Assembly: GCF_003589595.1 (NCBI RefSeq)
Contig: NW_020653712.1
Location: forward strand, 1,329,750-1,393,749
Reading direction: 5' to 3'
Length of the DNA stretch: 64,000 nucleotides
Origin: Hyposmocoma kahamanoa
Lineage: Eukaryota; Arthropoda; Insecta; Lepidoptera; Cosmopterigidae
Numbering within the stretch: position 1 is the stretch's first letter; every line of letters begins with the position of its first letter. Below are positions 1 through 11,300 of the stretch, piece by piece. Both the position numbers and the translations under genes were made by a program. The notes under the pieces are model-generated. The model saw only the letters and a list, made by a program, of their open reading frames with translations, was not told the DNA's origin and did no database searches.

Positions 1-393
1 TTTTTCAGTACTGGGGAGCAATCGTGGGATCCATCGACAACAAAGCTTCCTCACTCCAAGACGTTGATGCAGGATAGTATTGACGCTTCCCGAACTAATG
101 CCTAGGATCTTCTTAATGTTCGTGTACGTGATTCGTGGGTCTTCTCGCATCAACATTTCAGATGTCCACACATTTTCTGCAGTAACTGCTGTTTCCGGGC
201 GTCCGCCTCTTAGGTCATCTTCAAGGTTAGTTTTGCCTCTTTTAAATTCCTTAAACCACCTAAAAACTGTTGCACGAGAAGGTGCAGAGTCCTCTAATGC
301 TGACTGCAAACGTTCCAAACTCAATTGTTCAGTTAAACCACATTTAAAATCATAGAAGATCATAGCACGCAAATGTTCACGGTTAAGATCCAT
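1..393 (-). CDS. mariner-type transposase, N-terminal part, runs off the left edge
   Basis: The reverse strand is open for 131 codons, from the ATG at 393-391 down to base 1. It encodes the N-terminal DNA-binding half of a mariner transposase, the enzyme that cuts and pastes its own element at TA sites. Visible family features are an early helix-turn-helix region around residues 20-50 (ATVFRWFKEFKRG), the linker motif LRGGRPETAV near residues 61-70, a second helix-turn-helix (IKKILGISSGSVNTIL, about residues 93-108), and the tail RWIPRLLPSTEK, which in SETMAR and mariner proteins lies just before the catalytic domain. No stop or frameshift is seen in the visible part. The DDD catalytic domain lies outside the window, so whether it is active cannot be judged. 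Confidence 0.88.
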   Translation of the reverse strand, partial: MDLNREHLRAMIFYDFKCGLTEQLSLERLQSALEDSAPSRATVFRWFKEFKRGKTNLEDDLRGGRPETAVTAENVWTSEMLMREDPRITYTNIKKILGISSGSVNTILHQRLGVRKLCCRWIPRLLPSTEK

Positions 394-566
394 TATTGCA
401 AAGAAAAAGCGCGGGAAGCGTTGTAGTAAAATGACTAACAATGTCATTTTTTTTTAATTTAGCTAAATTGCTTTTGGTGATTTAAATAAATTTGCTTTTT
501 AAAAACATATAATACGGGTGCGTTCCATTTTTAAATTTCGAGCATCTCAAAACTTATTGAGTGCCC
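1..566 (-). mobile_element. mariner element, 5' half including probable terminal inverted repeat
   Basis: The transposase start at 393 is followed, reading outward, by about 173 bases to a likely element end near 566. Read on the - strand that end begins GGGCACTCAATAAGTTTTGA and is preceded by TA at 567-568. The spacing and the TA target fit the mariner layout. The other terminus is outside the window, so the exact border is an inference. Confidence 0.6.
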
Positions 567-839
567 TACGTATAATAAAAAGGCGTTACCCTGAACGCAA
601 GGTCGTTTATGTAATATATTGTTTTTATGACAATGATTACGTGTAACGTGTTATCACGATTACATTTGTAACAAAAATTAATCAAAGCATGCTTCATGTT
701 CTGTGATTAGATAAAAGATTACACTCATTTACATTTTATATCGTTATCACTTAATTGTTTTTATGGATTGTATTATGTCATCTTGTTGGTATATTTTTTG
801 AAACAGAAATTTGCGTACAGGTTTTCGTTGTTTTATTTT

Positions 840-1036
840 GAATGGAATTACACCTGTTTGCCAAGTTTTATTGAAAACGGCTAAAGGAAAGTGGGTGAAA
901 TTAAAAAAACCGTATTCATCCCCTAATTTGCTACCCCTAGAGTTGGAATATTTTCTACAAATTTGAATGGGATAAACACTGAGTTATACCCATTTTCCAA
1001 CAAACTAAGAATTTTTGAAATCGGTTAACAAATGTC
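840..1036 (-). repeat. M3 family, diverged fragment
   Basis: A diverged copy in reverse orientation, recognised by comparison with the copies at 22312-22700 and 50340-50780. It shares the stretch around the 'AAATCGGTTAACAAATG' motif near its right end. No complete termini are seen. Confidence 0.5.
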
Positions 1037-1044
1037 GGAGTGTT

Positions 1045-1182
1045 TTCATAACAGTTGCAGTGCCACTTAGAGCTTTTAATTTTAATCGCAAAAATCTAGG
1101 GGCTGTGTGATACTGTGCCCGTCACCCTGAGACGTAAGTTGGCAAGTCCCATGTGCCTGTAATTTCACAAGCACCCTTAGGG
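1045..1182 (+). repeat. rep-R family, first part of a split copy
   Basis: It matches the rep-R short interspersed family (see 11835-12100) from the 'ACAGTTGCAGTGCCACT' block to the 'CACCCTGAGAC' and 'AAGTCCCATGTGCCTGTAAT' blocks. The match stops at about 1182. The remaining part of the same consensus resumes at 2880 in the same orientation. Confidence 0.65.
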
Positions 1183-2879
1183 TGCACTTATTCGATACGA
1201 ATTTCATCGCGCTCACCCCGCGCGGCGCGTGTGTTAGAAAAATCATATGTGTCTACTAATTACTACATTCTATTATAAAGATGTTAAACGTCTATGAAAT
1301 TCAAAAGCATAATTTTAGTAAACCAAATTTATTTCCATTAGAGGGTAGTACAAAATGGATGTACATACTAAAAATTGTTTGCGAACTAATTTTAAAAACA
1401 AAATGAAAAGCAGTACTTTCAAAAACATGACTCAGTTTTAATTTCTACAGTTGGTACAAAACAATAATGTTTGTAATTTTGTTGTAGTAAAAAAATAATT
1501 TGAGAAACAAGATAAACAAAGTATAAGTAATAGCTCTTCTAAAAGGATGGCTGTACTAGTATAAAGAAATTAATTAAAATGGACAGGTTAAAACAACAAT
1601 TACTTATAAAGGATTGCAAGACTAATCACACATTTAGGTACATAAACTATGCAAAAGCGTAGTAGCAATAATTTACATTATTACTACCAAGGAAAGAGAC
1701 ATTACTTATATTTACGCAATACAATTAGACAGTAGCAATAGAACAAGTTACAAAGCAGGCAGCAAACTTATCTTTAGCTGGTTCTCGGTTCGGCACTTTT
1801 TCTGTCTCCTCCATTTTTCAAATCCTTTTTATACCCTTCAAAACCTCCTTTGAAATTCATTCATACATACATACTATTTTGACCAATCACAAAATAATTA
1901 TCGTTTACATTTGTACAGTGCTGAAGAGAATGAAAGCTTTTACCTAACAAGTTGTTGAAACATATTTTAAGAACTATAACAGTTATAAGAACCTCATAGT
2001 TCTCTTAATTAAGCAGATATAATTAATTTTATACACCATAATATCGTCCGATGACAGAACAGTGTTTCTTGACTCACTTGGTTGAGCATAAATAGTAAAT
2101 GTTATGCATTACAAGGGAATAAAGTAACAAAGGCAATAGATATTTAATTACTGTAATAATTATATAAATCTCGTAATTATCTTAATTTAGCAAATATCAA
2201 CAACAATTTTATATACTATAATATCATTCAATCACTGAGCAGCATTGTTCAGTACACTTGTTTGAACATTTAATAAATATTATACAGTACTAAGATGTAA
2301 AGTAAAAACTTCAAGAATATTTTATTGAGTGTAGCAACTATTTATCCACGTCGTAGTTATCTTAATTTAAAAAATATCATTAATTTTATAAATCATAATA
2401 TAATAGTCCAAAATGGAAGTTTATCAAAAAGGCAACCTTTCAAAATGCAATGGTGAAAGTATAACAGATAAATTGCGATGTATTTCAGATAGTCATTATT
2501 AATTCAAACGAGAATTATGAAACCATTAAAATGACTGAATATTATGTATTTTAGGAAAGTAACCTTATTTCACAAGTTTTGTTTAAAATAAGGGACTTAC
2601 AGAGGCTCCTATATTTACGAGAAACCTGGTGGCCACACTTATAAATTTTACATGGAATTTGTAGGTGGCGTTAGTTCATGCCCAATTATATTGAACTGTC
2701 ATAGCAAAATACGCTCTAGTAGAGACTAGCTGAATTTGGTACGCGCGGCGGCCTCGCGGCGACCGCGTGGTTGTATTATTTAGAGGAATTTAAATATTGT
2801 TGCCTAGTAAATAGAATTCAGATTCGCCATTAATGTACGTGAAAGCGTGGTATGTGGGCTGTCGCCGCGCGTAGGTACT
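1183..2879. other. 1.7-kb segment between the two halves of a rep-R copy, no gene seen
   Basis: Apart from the tandem repeat at 1992-2400, I recognise nothing here. GC-rich patches near 1205-1235 and 2740-2775 stand out in otherwise AT-rich DNA. No matching inverted termini were found at its two ends. Confidence 0.4.
1992..2400 (+). repeat. diverged tandem repeat, period about 180 bp
   Basis: The block CTTAATT, followed by an AT-rich 'ATTAATTTTATA' stretch and 'CATAATAT', occurs at about 2004, 2181 and 2361, spacings of 177 and 180 bases. Two full units and part of a third are visible, each considerably diverged. No protein is encoded. It sits within the 1183-2879 segment that separates the two halves of a rep-R copy. 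Confidence 0.55.
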
Positions 2880-2986
2880 GTTTCAAACCGGAACGTTGTA
2901 ATGCTCACATTACAGCTTGGCGGCAGAAATAGGTAAAATGGCAGTACTTCCCTGGACGAACTCTTTCACAAGCTCTACTGCTACAA
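2880..2986 (+). repeat. rep-R family, second part of a split copy
   Basis: It carries the 3' blocks of the family: 'AACCGGAACG', 'GCTCACATTACAGCTTGGCG', 'GGCAGAAATAGGTAA', 'TACTTCCCTGGACGAACTC' and 'AGCTCTACTGCTAC'. It completes the consensus begun at 1045-1182. Confidence 0.7.
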
Positions 2987-3005
2987 AAATAATAAAAATG
3001 CAGAT

Positions 3006-3043
3006 AAATTGAGAATTTCCTCCTTTTCGAAGTCGGTTAAAAA
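3006..3043 (-). repeat. M3 family, terminal fragment
   Basis: This short remnant reads 'GAGAATTTCCTCCTTTTCGA' then 'AGTCGGTTAAAAA', which matches the left end of M3 in reverse orientation. Confidence 0.55.
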
Positions 3044-3879
3044 ATATATCGCACCTCCGGTAAAACACGACACTTAATTGAAAAATATTGTAAGTGTAAT
3101 TTGTACTAAAAAATAGACAAATTATTCATTCCTTAATCTTTCCATAGAACATTTAAGAGCTTTTCAAATGTGCTCAACAGCTCTAAGAACTAAACTTTTT
3201 ATTGTTTTCTGTAAATTTTATAATTGTAAGTTAAATGACTATTAATGAACAAACATTCATGTACAGTCAACAGCACATCAAGCTACACGTTGACGTATCT
3301 TGTTCCGTTGCACTGGAGGCGATTTTCGAATAAAAATGGGTAGTCTGATGTGCCGTTGTCCGTACATAATACAGAGCATCCCACGGCGACGGCACAACTA
3401 AATAAACACACTATAAACCGACAAAAATTAACCACTTTTAAAGAACCATTTTTGTTTATTTTAACTTTCTCTTGACCAAAGTAGGGTCTTACGATGGAAG
3501 GAGCTCGCCCAGAGATGCCAATTCATGGCATCTTAAAAATACTCGGGTTGTGTGTGATGAGAAACACAGTCGCAAGCAGGGAATTACATTCCTGGGCGCA
3601 TAGTAAGTAAATGGGATGTCATGGGCATTCTCACCGTTGTTTATTCTATAGACACGTTGTTTATTAGATAGCGTGTACTCGCGTAGATTTTCTCCTATAG
3701 TTCGCCCCTCTGCCTGCTAATTAAATTTTCATGCGGGTTCAGTCTCCAGGTCAAATTCCTTCATGAAAAAAAGAATATGTTGTCGGAATCGGTATTTTAC
3801 AGGATATATCACGGCTTTTTCCTTTCCATCATCGGAGAACTAGGCGTAGACTTGGGTTCCACCCCTATACTGTGTATAT
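3044..3879. other. intergenic, nothing recognised
   Basis: AT-rich DNA with no convincing ORF or exon. The sequence around 3480-3640 may belong to the LINE whose 3' end follows, but I cannot show a continuous frame. Confidence 0.4.
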
Positions 3880-4105
3880 TCCAAAGATTCGCACGAAGCG
3901 TTACGCTTCCACATTTATATGGCGAACGGCTATGGAGTGGAATTCCCTGCCTACAGATTTGTTCCCTGAACGTTATAACTTGCACCTTTTCAAGGCGAGA
4001 GTGAATAGGCATTATTTAGGTGCGCATGCTACATCGTCGACCTTATAGTCACTTTCCATCAGGTGAGATGGAGGTCAAATGCGCACTTACTTTTTATTAA
4101 AAAAA
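3880..4105 (+). pseudogene. LINE retrotransposon 3' end, C-terminal coding remnant
   Basis: In one frame the DNA from about 3937 reads WNSLPTDLFPERYNLHLFK and continues to RVNRHYLGAHATSSTL before a stop near 4047. This resembles the C-terminus of many insect non-LTR retrotransposon reverse-transcriptase ORFs, which carry the motif WNSLP...FP..Y.L..FK.RV. An A-rich tract follows at about 4099. The 5' part is missing, so this is a dead, 5'-truncated copy. The clade cannot be fixed from this fragment. Confidence 0.65.
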
Positions 4106-4199
4106 AATCTAGTGTGGCACGACACTGCTTTCCACCTTTGTGGGACAGCTGGTTGATAACCCTATCTGTTAGAGCGTTTGCTTACTACGTCCCTATCGT

Positions 4200-4400
4200 A
4201 TCAGGGGACGATCTCCGTCCGACATCCGTCCTAAACAATTACTGTCAAATAAATAATATTCGACAAAATTAAAAGACAGTATCAAGTATGAAGCTTCAAT
4301 CGCATCACCCGTCTTTTCATAGGTGACTCGAATCTTATTTAGAGCACAAGCGATATCCGAAGTGGATCCGAGTTTTCTAGATTTGTATAGTCTCGGATTC
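4200..4400 (+). repeat. copy of the foldback family seen at 55623-55820
   Basis: The block 'GATCTCCGTCCGACATCCGT' near 4209, followed by 'AAACAATTACTGTCAAATAA', is nearly identical to the arm of the foldback element at 55623-55820. Only one arm is clear here. Confidence 0.5.
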
Positions 4401-4475
4401 GCGAATCCGAATTGAATGCAGTGCGTAAATGCCCTAAGGGGTTGCACGACGTACTGTTTGATGTTTGTTTGTTTG

Positions 4476-4703
4476 CATTGACTTACAAATAAATGGACGA
4501 CGGGTCTAATACAAAAACCACGAAAGAAATGTCCCAAGTCAACCTATTCGAAATTTAAATTGTAATGTCATCGCAGTATCGCGCTGTCAGTCGAACAAAT
4601 GAAGACTAAAGCGGAGTTTGGCGCTCTGTATACGATTTTAGCGCCTTACAAGTGCGGACACTTTTTAGCGCGGACCCGACGTCCATATAATTGTAAGTCA
4701 ATG
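4476..4703 (+). mobile_element. M2 MITE, complete, with 8-bp TSD
   Basis: The element starts CATTGACTTACAAATAAATG and ends with the inverted form ...TTGTAAGTCAATG; its total length is 228 bp. It is flanked on both sides by TTTGTTTG (4468-4475 and 4704-4711), an exact 8-bp target-site duplication. It has no coding capacity, so it must have been moved by another element's transposase. The 8-bp duplication points to the hAT group or a similar superfamily. Confidence 0.85.
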
Positions 4704-4744
4704 TTTGTTTGTGAGATTGTTAGTTGTCGGTCAACTACAGTAAC

Positions 4745-4832
4745 ATCTTAGCTTAGTTGGCATAGCGTCTGGCACCGTTTGCTGGAAGACGTTGGTCCGA
4801 ATCCAACCGGATCGAAGGATTTTTTTCTTCGT
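4745..4832 (+). repeat. SINE-B (tRNA-derived repeat), tRNA-like part
   Basis: It carries an A-box-like 'TAGCTTAGTTGGCATAGCG' and a B-box region with a changed base (GGTCCGAATCC), followed by the typical 'GGATCGAAGGAT' tail. It matches copies at 7965-8035, 10440-10510 and 54420-54490. Confidence 0.65.
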
Positions 4833-5253
4833 AACGTTTTATTTATCGTTGGACGACTGTCGCGTGTAGCTGTTCCCACTAGATCGTGACTGCAATTTAT
4901 CGGATCACGGCAACCGCCATGTCGTTTGCACGACAGAATCGTTTGCAGCTGCGATTGTCTATCGTCACATTTTTATCCTGAAGTTTCACGACGAAATGCC
5001 GTGAACGACAGTTAATCGTGTGGTTCTATGTGTGAACAACTTCATTTCAACATACAAGCCACAACACTTTAAACTGTACGACTATCTGCCGTCGCGACAT
5101 TATGGGAACGCGCCCTAAGTGTTCGATCTTTCTATTAATAACTCATATAACGAAGTGGCGTCTTAATTTTTACTAATTTCCTTCCTCTACGTACTCGATT
5201 GTCCTACAAGACTGTTTGATTTTAATTTCGAATATTGTTCTATATGATTACAG

Positions 5254-5359
5254 GCATATAGCGTCAGGCACGGCGCTGGTGCCCTGCAGGTTCGCCACCT
5301 TCGAGCAAAGCACTATCTGGGAAGACGAGCTGGGAAAGAATCCATGGCTTACGAAAGAG
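5254..5359 (+). CDS. ATPCL: ATPCL exon A (first found, not the start exon)
   Basis: It is 106 nt. The acceptor is TTACAG at 5248-5253 and the donor is GAG|GTATGG. One base completes a split codon, then 35 codons read [18 protein letters not shown] and on to NPWLTKE. This is the N-terminal region of ACLY; the initiating methionine lies in an upstream exon that I could not find. Confidence 0.92.
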
Positions 5360-8300
5360 GTATGGTTTTTTTACTACCATTTTTTTTAATTGAGGAAACA
5401 GTTTTTTACATTTATAAAAAAAAAGAACTTATTACAAAACCTATAGTTCCCCGTACTTATAGGTGAACAGTGTAAGGTATAACTGACGTGACCATTATTC
5501 GTTTTCCCCCAGGAACGTCTGTAAATTTATTATTGTTTTAAAAATAAAACACATATTTGTGATAGTTACGAAATATTTAACGATAAAAAAAAAGAATGGC
5601 GACATCCCGTGTATTTTGTAACCTAGTGTTTTTGGCGACGACGCGCAAATTCATTATCGTAACATAATAAAAGCTAATTGAATACAGCCTGTAGAAGCTG
5701 GGGTTGTCAGGTTGATATAGGTTATGTTTATAACATTGTCCTGTATTTCGCTTCAGATGTTTGTTCGTAGTAGCCATCGAGTGCCTGTATAATCAGAAAT
5801 AGAGACAAAATAAGGACCATTCATCCCTGGCAAGATGAGTGGCAAATGGGCCTTATATCACTTTTAAATATCAACCCTCGTTTGCACTGAAATCACAAAT
5901 TAGACAGCTGAAATATTACAGCGCCAACAACTGAGCTGTGTGTACGTCGCCGTATATTCTGTATTTTTTGTAATAAAGATAATATCCCTAACTATGGGGG
6001 GCTGTTCCATTCGTTGGTGTGGGAAAAACAGCAAAATATCTAATCACAAAACAAACGTAATCACATTTCGTCGGTAATTAAATATTGTATATGTAATTTG
6101 TCAATTGTCGTCCGTTATATACAGTTCAAGTTAAACTTTTCGATTTGAAGTGAAACAATCAACGACACCTGTCAATTGTTTGGAATTCGGGCTGGCCAAT
6201 AGGAGCACAGTTGTCACCGTAATAATAAGGCAGAATAGTTTTCAAACAATTTAAATGACATTTCGTCTCTATTTCTGGTTATATACTCGATGGCTGCTAT
6301 GAAAGGTTGTAAGTCAAGCCAAGCGACCAGTTTAGCAGTATACTTTTAGATTCGAATGCTGATTTTTAACCGACTTCAAAAAAGGAAGAGGTTCTCAATT
6401 CGACTGTATGTTCTTTTTTTTGTATGTATGTTATGCGATAACTCTGGTATTTGTGAACCGATTTTCATGATTCTTTTTTTGTTGGAAAGAAGGTATTTCC
6501 ATAGTGGTCTCATTTCATTTTGAAGAAAATCATCCACCTCAAAGTGTGGCTGTTCACGCATGAAGATTCATTTTTACAAATAGCGCCTAACTTTAATTTA
6601 GGAGCAATTACTTTTAGCAATTATTTACTTGATTTTGCTATTTCTCCAATTCAAGGCGTTTTTCTCTCCATATACTTTGAGTAGTGTCGTAGTGAGAACC
6701 TATTTTTATTATCTCCAGTATCAAGTTCTGTATAGTGGCGAACTAGGTGATATTTCAATGAAACTTAGCAAATAGACGTAATTCCACGTACTTTTGAGGT
6801 CGGTTTTTTTAGTAGTCTGTACCGAGATTATTTGTAGAACTATTGGGCTCATGAAATTGGTCCGAACATGGTGTTAACTTATGGATAGTGTCTTTATTAT
6901 TAAAAAACCCATTGTACTTCCTCCACAGCAACTGGTAGTGAAGCCCGATCAGCTAATCAAGCGTCGCGGCAAGCTCGGCCTGGTGGGCGTGAACAAGACA
7001 GCAGCTGAAGTCCGCCGGTGGCTCAGCGAGCATATGGGAAAGGAACAGACAGTGGGAGCCGCGCAGGGAAAGCTACGGCACTTCATTGTAGAACCTTTTG
7101 TCAAGCATGAACCGGTGAGAACGAGCTCATTTTTTACCTGACTGCGGGAGGGTTATGTTTTTCAAGTGTATGTATGTATCAGTGGCGAGGCGTCCATACA
7201 AGGGTGAGGCCAGACGAGAGCGTAATTTTGTGAGTTGTGAGTTGCGTTTTTTGAGTTTCTCAGTTTGCGCTCGACCGAAATTCGGTTGGAGCGCCAGACG
7301 AACGTATTTTATTCAGTTGCTTTTTAAGCGCTTATACTAAAGTATTCCCTCACCCCCGCCTCCACACGCGCCAGCCCTTCTCTTAATGCGACCGAAAGTC
7401 AGTCGTCATACGCCCGTGAGTCGGCAGTTAACTCATTTTGCGTCGTCGTGTGAAACAAACCGTACTTTTATATGAAATCGAATGCAGCGCAAACAACGCA
7501 ACTCAAACTACGCGACTCACAACTCACAAAATTACGCTCGTCTGGCCTCATAACTCGATTCCCACCGGCTTGCTTAAAATTTCACACGTATTATCAAATA
7601 TTAGAAATATTTTAAAGTAATTTACTACATTTTAAATTATTATTGAATTGATATTCAATAATTTTTTAGTGAAATTACTCCACTAGTTTGTTATAATTAT
7701 TAATACAAACATCGAACGCTCACAAAAAATTCCTTCGAACCGACGTCTTCTAGCTTACCGTGCGTGAAAATCAATTCAATAAAAATTTAAAATACAGCGA
7801 ATAGCGTCATCTCTCGCCAGGACTGGTAACTGTAAAGGTACTAACTGAGCGATAAATCTTTCATAGATTTCTCATAGATGGCGCTACGGCTAAAAAGTCG
7901 TTGAAAAAACCAAATACAAAGACACGACGCAAGCACATAGAAAAATTCGTGAGGTCCGCTGGTTCGTTCCGTGGCTTAGTTGGTATAGCGTCTGTCACGG
8001 TATGCTAGAAGACATCGGTTCGAATCCGACCGTTTCTGAGTGTTCGATATTTGTATTAATAATTATAACAAACTAGAGGAGTATTTTCCCAAAAAAGTAA
8101 TTGAATATAAATTCAATAAAAATTTAAAATAAAGATTTTTTTATTTATTATTTTTTACAGTCATAGTCCTGCTCAGTTGGTATTGCTTAGTTGGTATAGC
8201 GTCTGGCACGGCAAGCTAGAAACACGTCGATTCGAATTCGGCCGGATCGAAGGAATTTTTTCTGAGTGTTCGATCTTTGTATTAATAATTGTAATTTACT

Positions 8301-11300
8301 ACATTTTGCGCTCACTTTTACATGTACAATAATTAACCAATGAAATAAAGTTACGTTACGTACGTTAGTTAAGTAAGTTATACTAGTAAGTATCTCGTGT
8401 GCCAATAAGTGTTGTGTTTAAATTGTATCTAAGGCGCCACTTGTTAAGGCAAGTGTATATTGTTTTGCTTTGGCTTTACTAAAGACAATTTTCACTCCAC
8501 TAACTAAAATGCAGTTAAGTGACAAAATATTTTTCTAAGATACTATAGAAAACCATAACCCAGTTTTAGAATATTGAAATTGTTTAATGACATTTCAGCT
8601 ATTCATCGTTAGGGTATGTTTCGGAAAGTCGAATACGTTAACTAATTTTAACTGTCTTTAAAAGAGAATTATGTGCTCCATTTTTTGCTATTTCAAACGG
8701 ATATTTGACCATTTGTCACTTAGCTGCGTTTTTGTTAGTGGACGTCAGCACTGATATGTACGTCCATTTATGTGTTTTCCTGTGCAGCCTAAAAGACTTA
8801 ATGGATTTCGACATATAATAATAATAATGTAGGTCATTGTAATATTTCTCCCGGCCCGGGAATCGAACCTAGGACCTCGTCTTAACGATTCTCACGCACA
8901 CTAAGAGGTGCTAAAGGGTGCTCGATTTTTTACTTTTGACACGTATTGATCTAGAATCCCATGAAATTAAATGTCATTATATGGTCGGTTACATCACCGC
9001 GAGACTGCAGCTTCTGTCAGAGAGGTTCTTTGAAATTAGATAAAAAAAAATTTTAATTGATGTGCGAATAAAAAGCAATTAAACAAGTAATTCGTTTTTT
9101 TTTTAAATTGGTGCATAAATGTGAAACATTAAACTAGTTTTTTTTCTAAACTGGTGCGTGAGTAAAAATTCATCAAAATTTTTTTTAACACACTACCATA
9201 GAGCACTAGAGAAACCCTGTGTCGCGGGTGCCATGGACACACACAAATTACACCCAAACTCACGAGATAAATAAATGCAGGTCATCATTGACCTTGGTAG
9301 GTCAATGTAGGCCATTCAAATATTTCTCCCGGCCCGGGAATTGAACCCGGGACTTCTCACGTTGCAGTCCAGCATGGTAACCGTTCGGCCACGGAGACAG
9401 TATAAATAATAAAAATATTTTTTGAATACGTGATTTTCGATAAATCAAAAATATTACATTCGGTGTTTCAGAACGAAGAGATGTACCTGTGCATCCAGTC
9501 AGGCCGTCGCACTGACACAATCCTGTTCCACCACCAGGGCGGTGTGGACGTCGGCGACGTCGACGCGCTCGCCGTCAGGCTTGAGGTGAGTTTAAGATTG
9601 TCACTTCCACCGCTGCGCCTTTGCTTCTTGACTACAGTTATCTGCAGCAACGATGCGAAGATCTATGTTCTGAATTCTGAAAGATCTGTGAACTGTAGTA
9701 TTTTGTCGTAAAACGATGCCGGTGCGTCTGTCACTGCGGAACGCCGACAGAACGCTCGGGCCGGAGTTATGTGAACGACCTTGCTCAGTTTTGCTCCGGT
9801 GTCCCAGTCCCCCGCTCGCCCCACCTGTACTCCCCGCGTGCCATTTTGGTGTTCATCCAAAGAGGATGCTGTCATGCGAAAATAATTGAAGAACTTTGAC
9901 TCGTTATTTCTCTGTTGGCCCATTAATGTTTCAAAAGTTCCAAGTTAAAATCTTTCCCGTAAAATAGGATGTACCCAATGTTTCTTTTTTTACCTTGTTA
10001 AGCCTTCTAAGATACCACCACAACACCACGATTTCGTCGTCCTTCGTGCGATTTTTTCTACGACTATTTTGCCGTAGCACCATCTGTGAGCAATAGACTA
10101 TATGGTATGATTTGCTAGCAGACGTTGAATCGAATCCGGCCGGATCTAAGGATTTTGTTTTGTGAGTGTTCGGATTTTTGTATTAATAATTATAACAATC
10201 TAGTGGAGTAATTTCACAAAAAATGATTGAATATCAATTCAATATAGATTTAGTTACAGTTAATAGCGAAATCTCAAGTCAGGGCTGATAGCTGTAGAGT
10301 TACCTGAGTGACGAGATACTTTCATGTATTTCTCATAGATGGCGCTACGGCTAAAAAGTCGTTGAAAACCAAATACAAAGCGCCGACAACAACAACAAGC
10401 ACATAGAAACATTCCTAAGGTTCGCTGGTTCGATTCGTAGCTTAGTTGGCATAGCGTCTGCCACGGTTTGCTAGAAGACGATGGTTCTAATCCAACCGGA
10501 TCGAAGGAATTTTTTCTAAGTGTTCGATTTTTGGATTAATAATTATAATAAACTTATAACAATTTAATAATAATTGTATTACGTGTTTGTCAGGTACCCG
10601 TTGATACATTCCCGACTAGCGAAGAAGTTGAACGAACTTTGCTGAAAAACGTCAAATTAGCGTCCATTAAGAGGTGAGCACATCCATCTGTACTTGATTT
10701 TTTTACCATATAAGCGACACGCCTACTCTATTGTAATGCCATAGTATAAAAGTCGCTTGGAGCGTAGCTCCTAGGGTTGTCACGTTATTATTTTTGTTGT
10801 ACCACGGACCAACAACTCAAAAGGATTGTTAACCTCCATACCACAGATCGTAACTCTGAAAAATGTAAAAATTCCGTCGTATATTTAGTTGCCGCTAATC
10901 AATAGGCTGGAAGTAGAACTAGTGATGGGTCATAGAAAAATTTCCATTTTGAAAAAAGAATTCTGAACATATTTCCCATGTTTCCACATTTCACAGTGAC
11001 ACGTTTCAAAAGTTGAAGATACTGAACTCTATAATGAGAATGTGTGAATAAGAAAAGCAGGGCTTAGAAAATGACATTTAACAATGTTTATACAATATTA
11101 TTTTATAATTCAAGTTAATTAAAGCTACATATCTACAGGTAGGACATAATATTCCAAATCTGAAATAACCTAATGTTATTATACTTCATTAATTTCACGA
11201 ATTATAAGTTCATAGTAGGTCCACTTTCGAATTCTGCCTCCTAAGATATAGGACCCATTTAGGACATATACATATAGGACATTAGAAGGCAGGATAATCT

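Noticed and set aside
80..355. + strand ORF of 91 residues
   Set aside because: It is the antisense shadow of the mariner transposase on the - strand.
6376..6561. Recurrent - strand ORFs [17 protein letters not shown]
   Set aside because: Open stretches inside M3 copies (also at 26625-26819). Not supported as protein genes.
7965..8035. Functional tRNA gene
   Set aside because: The A and B boxes are present, but the acceptor stem is not convincing and the unit recurs many times with damage, so it is a tRNA-derived repeat.
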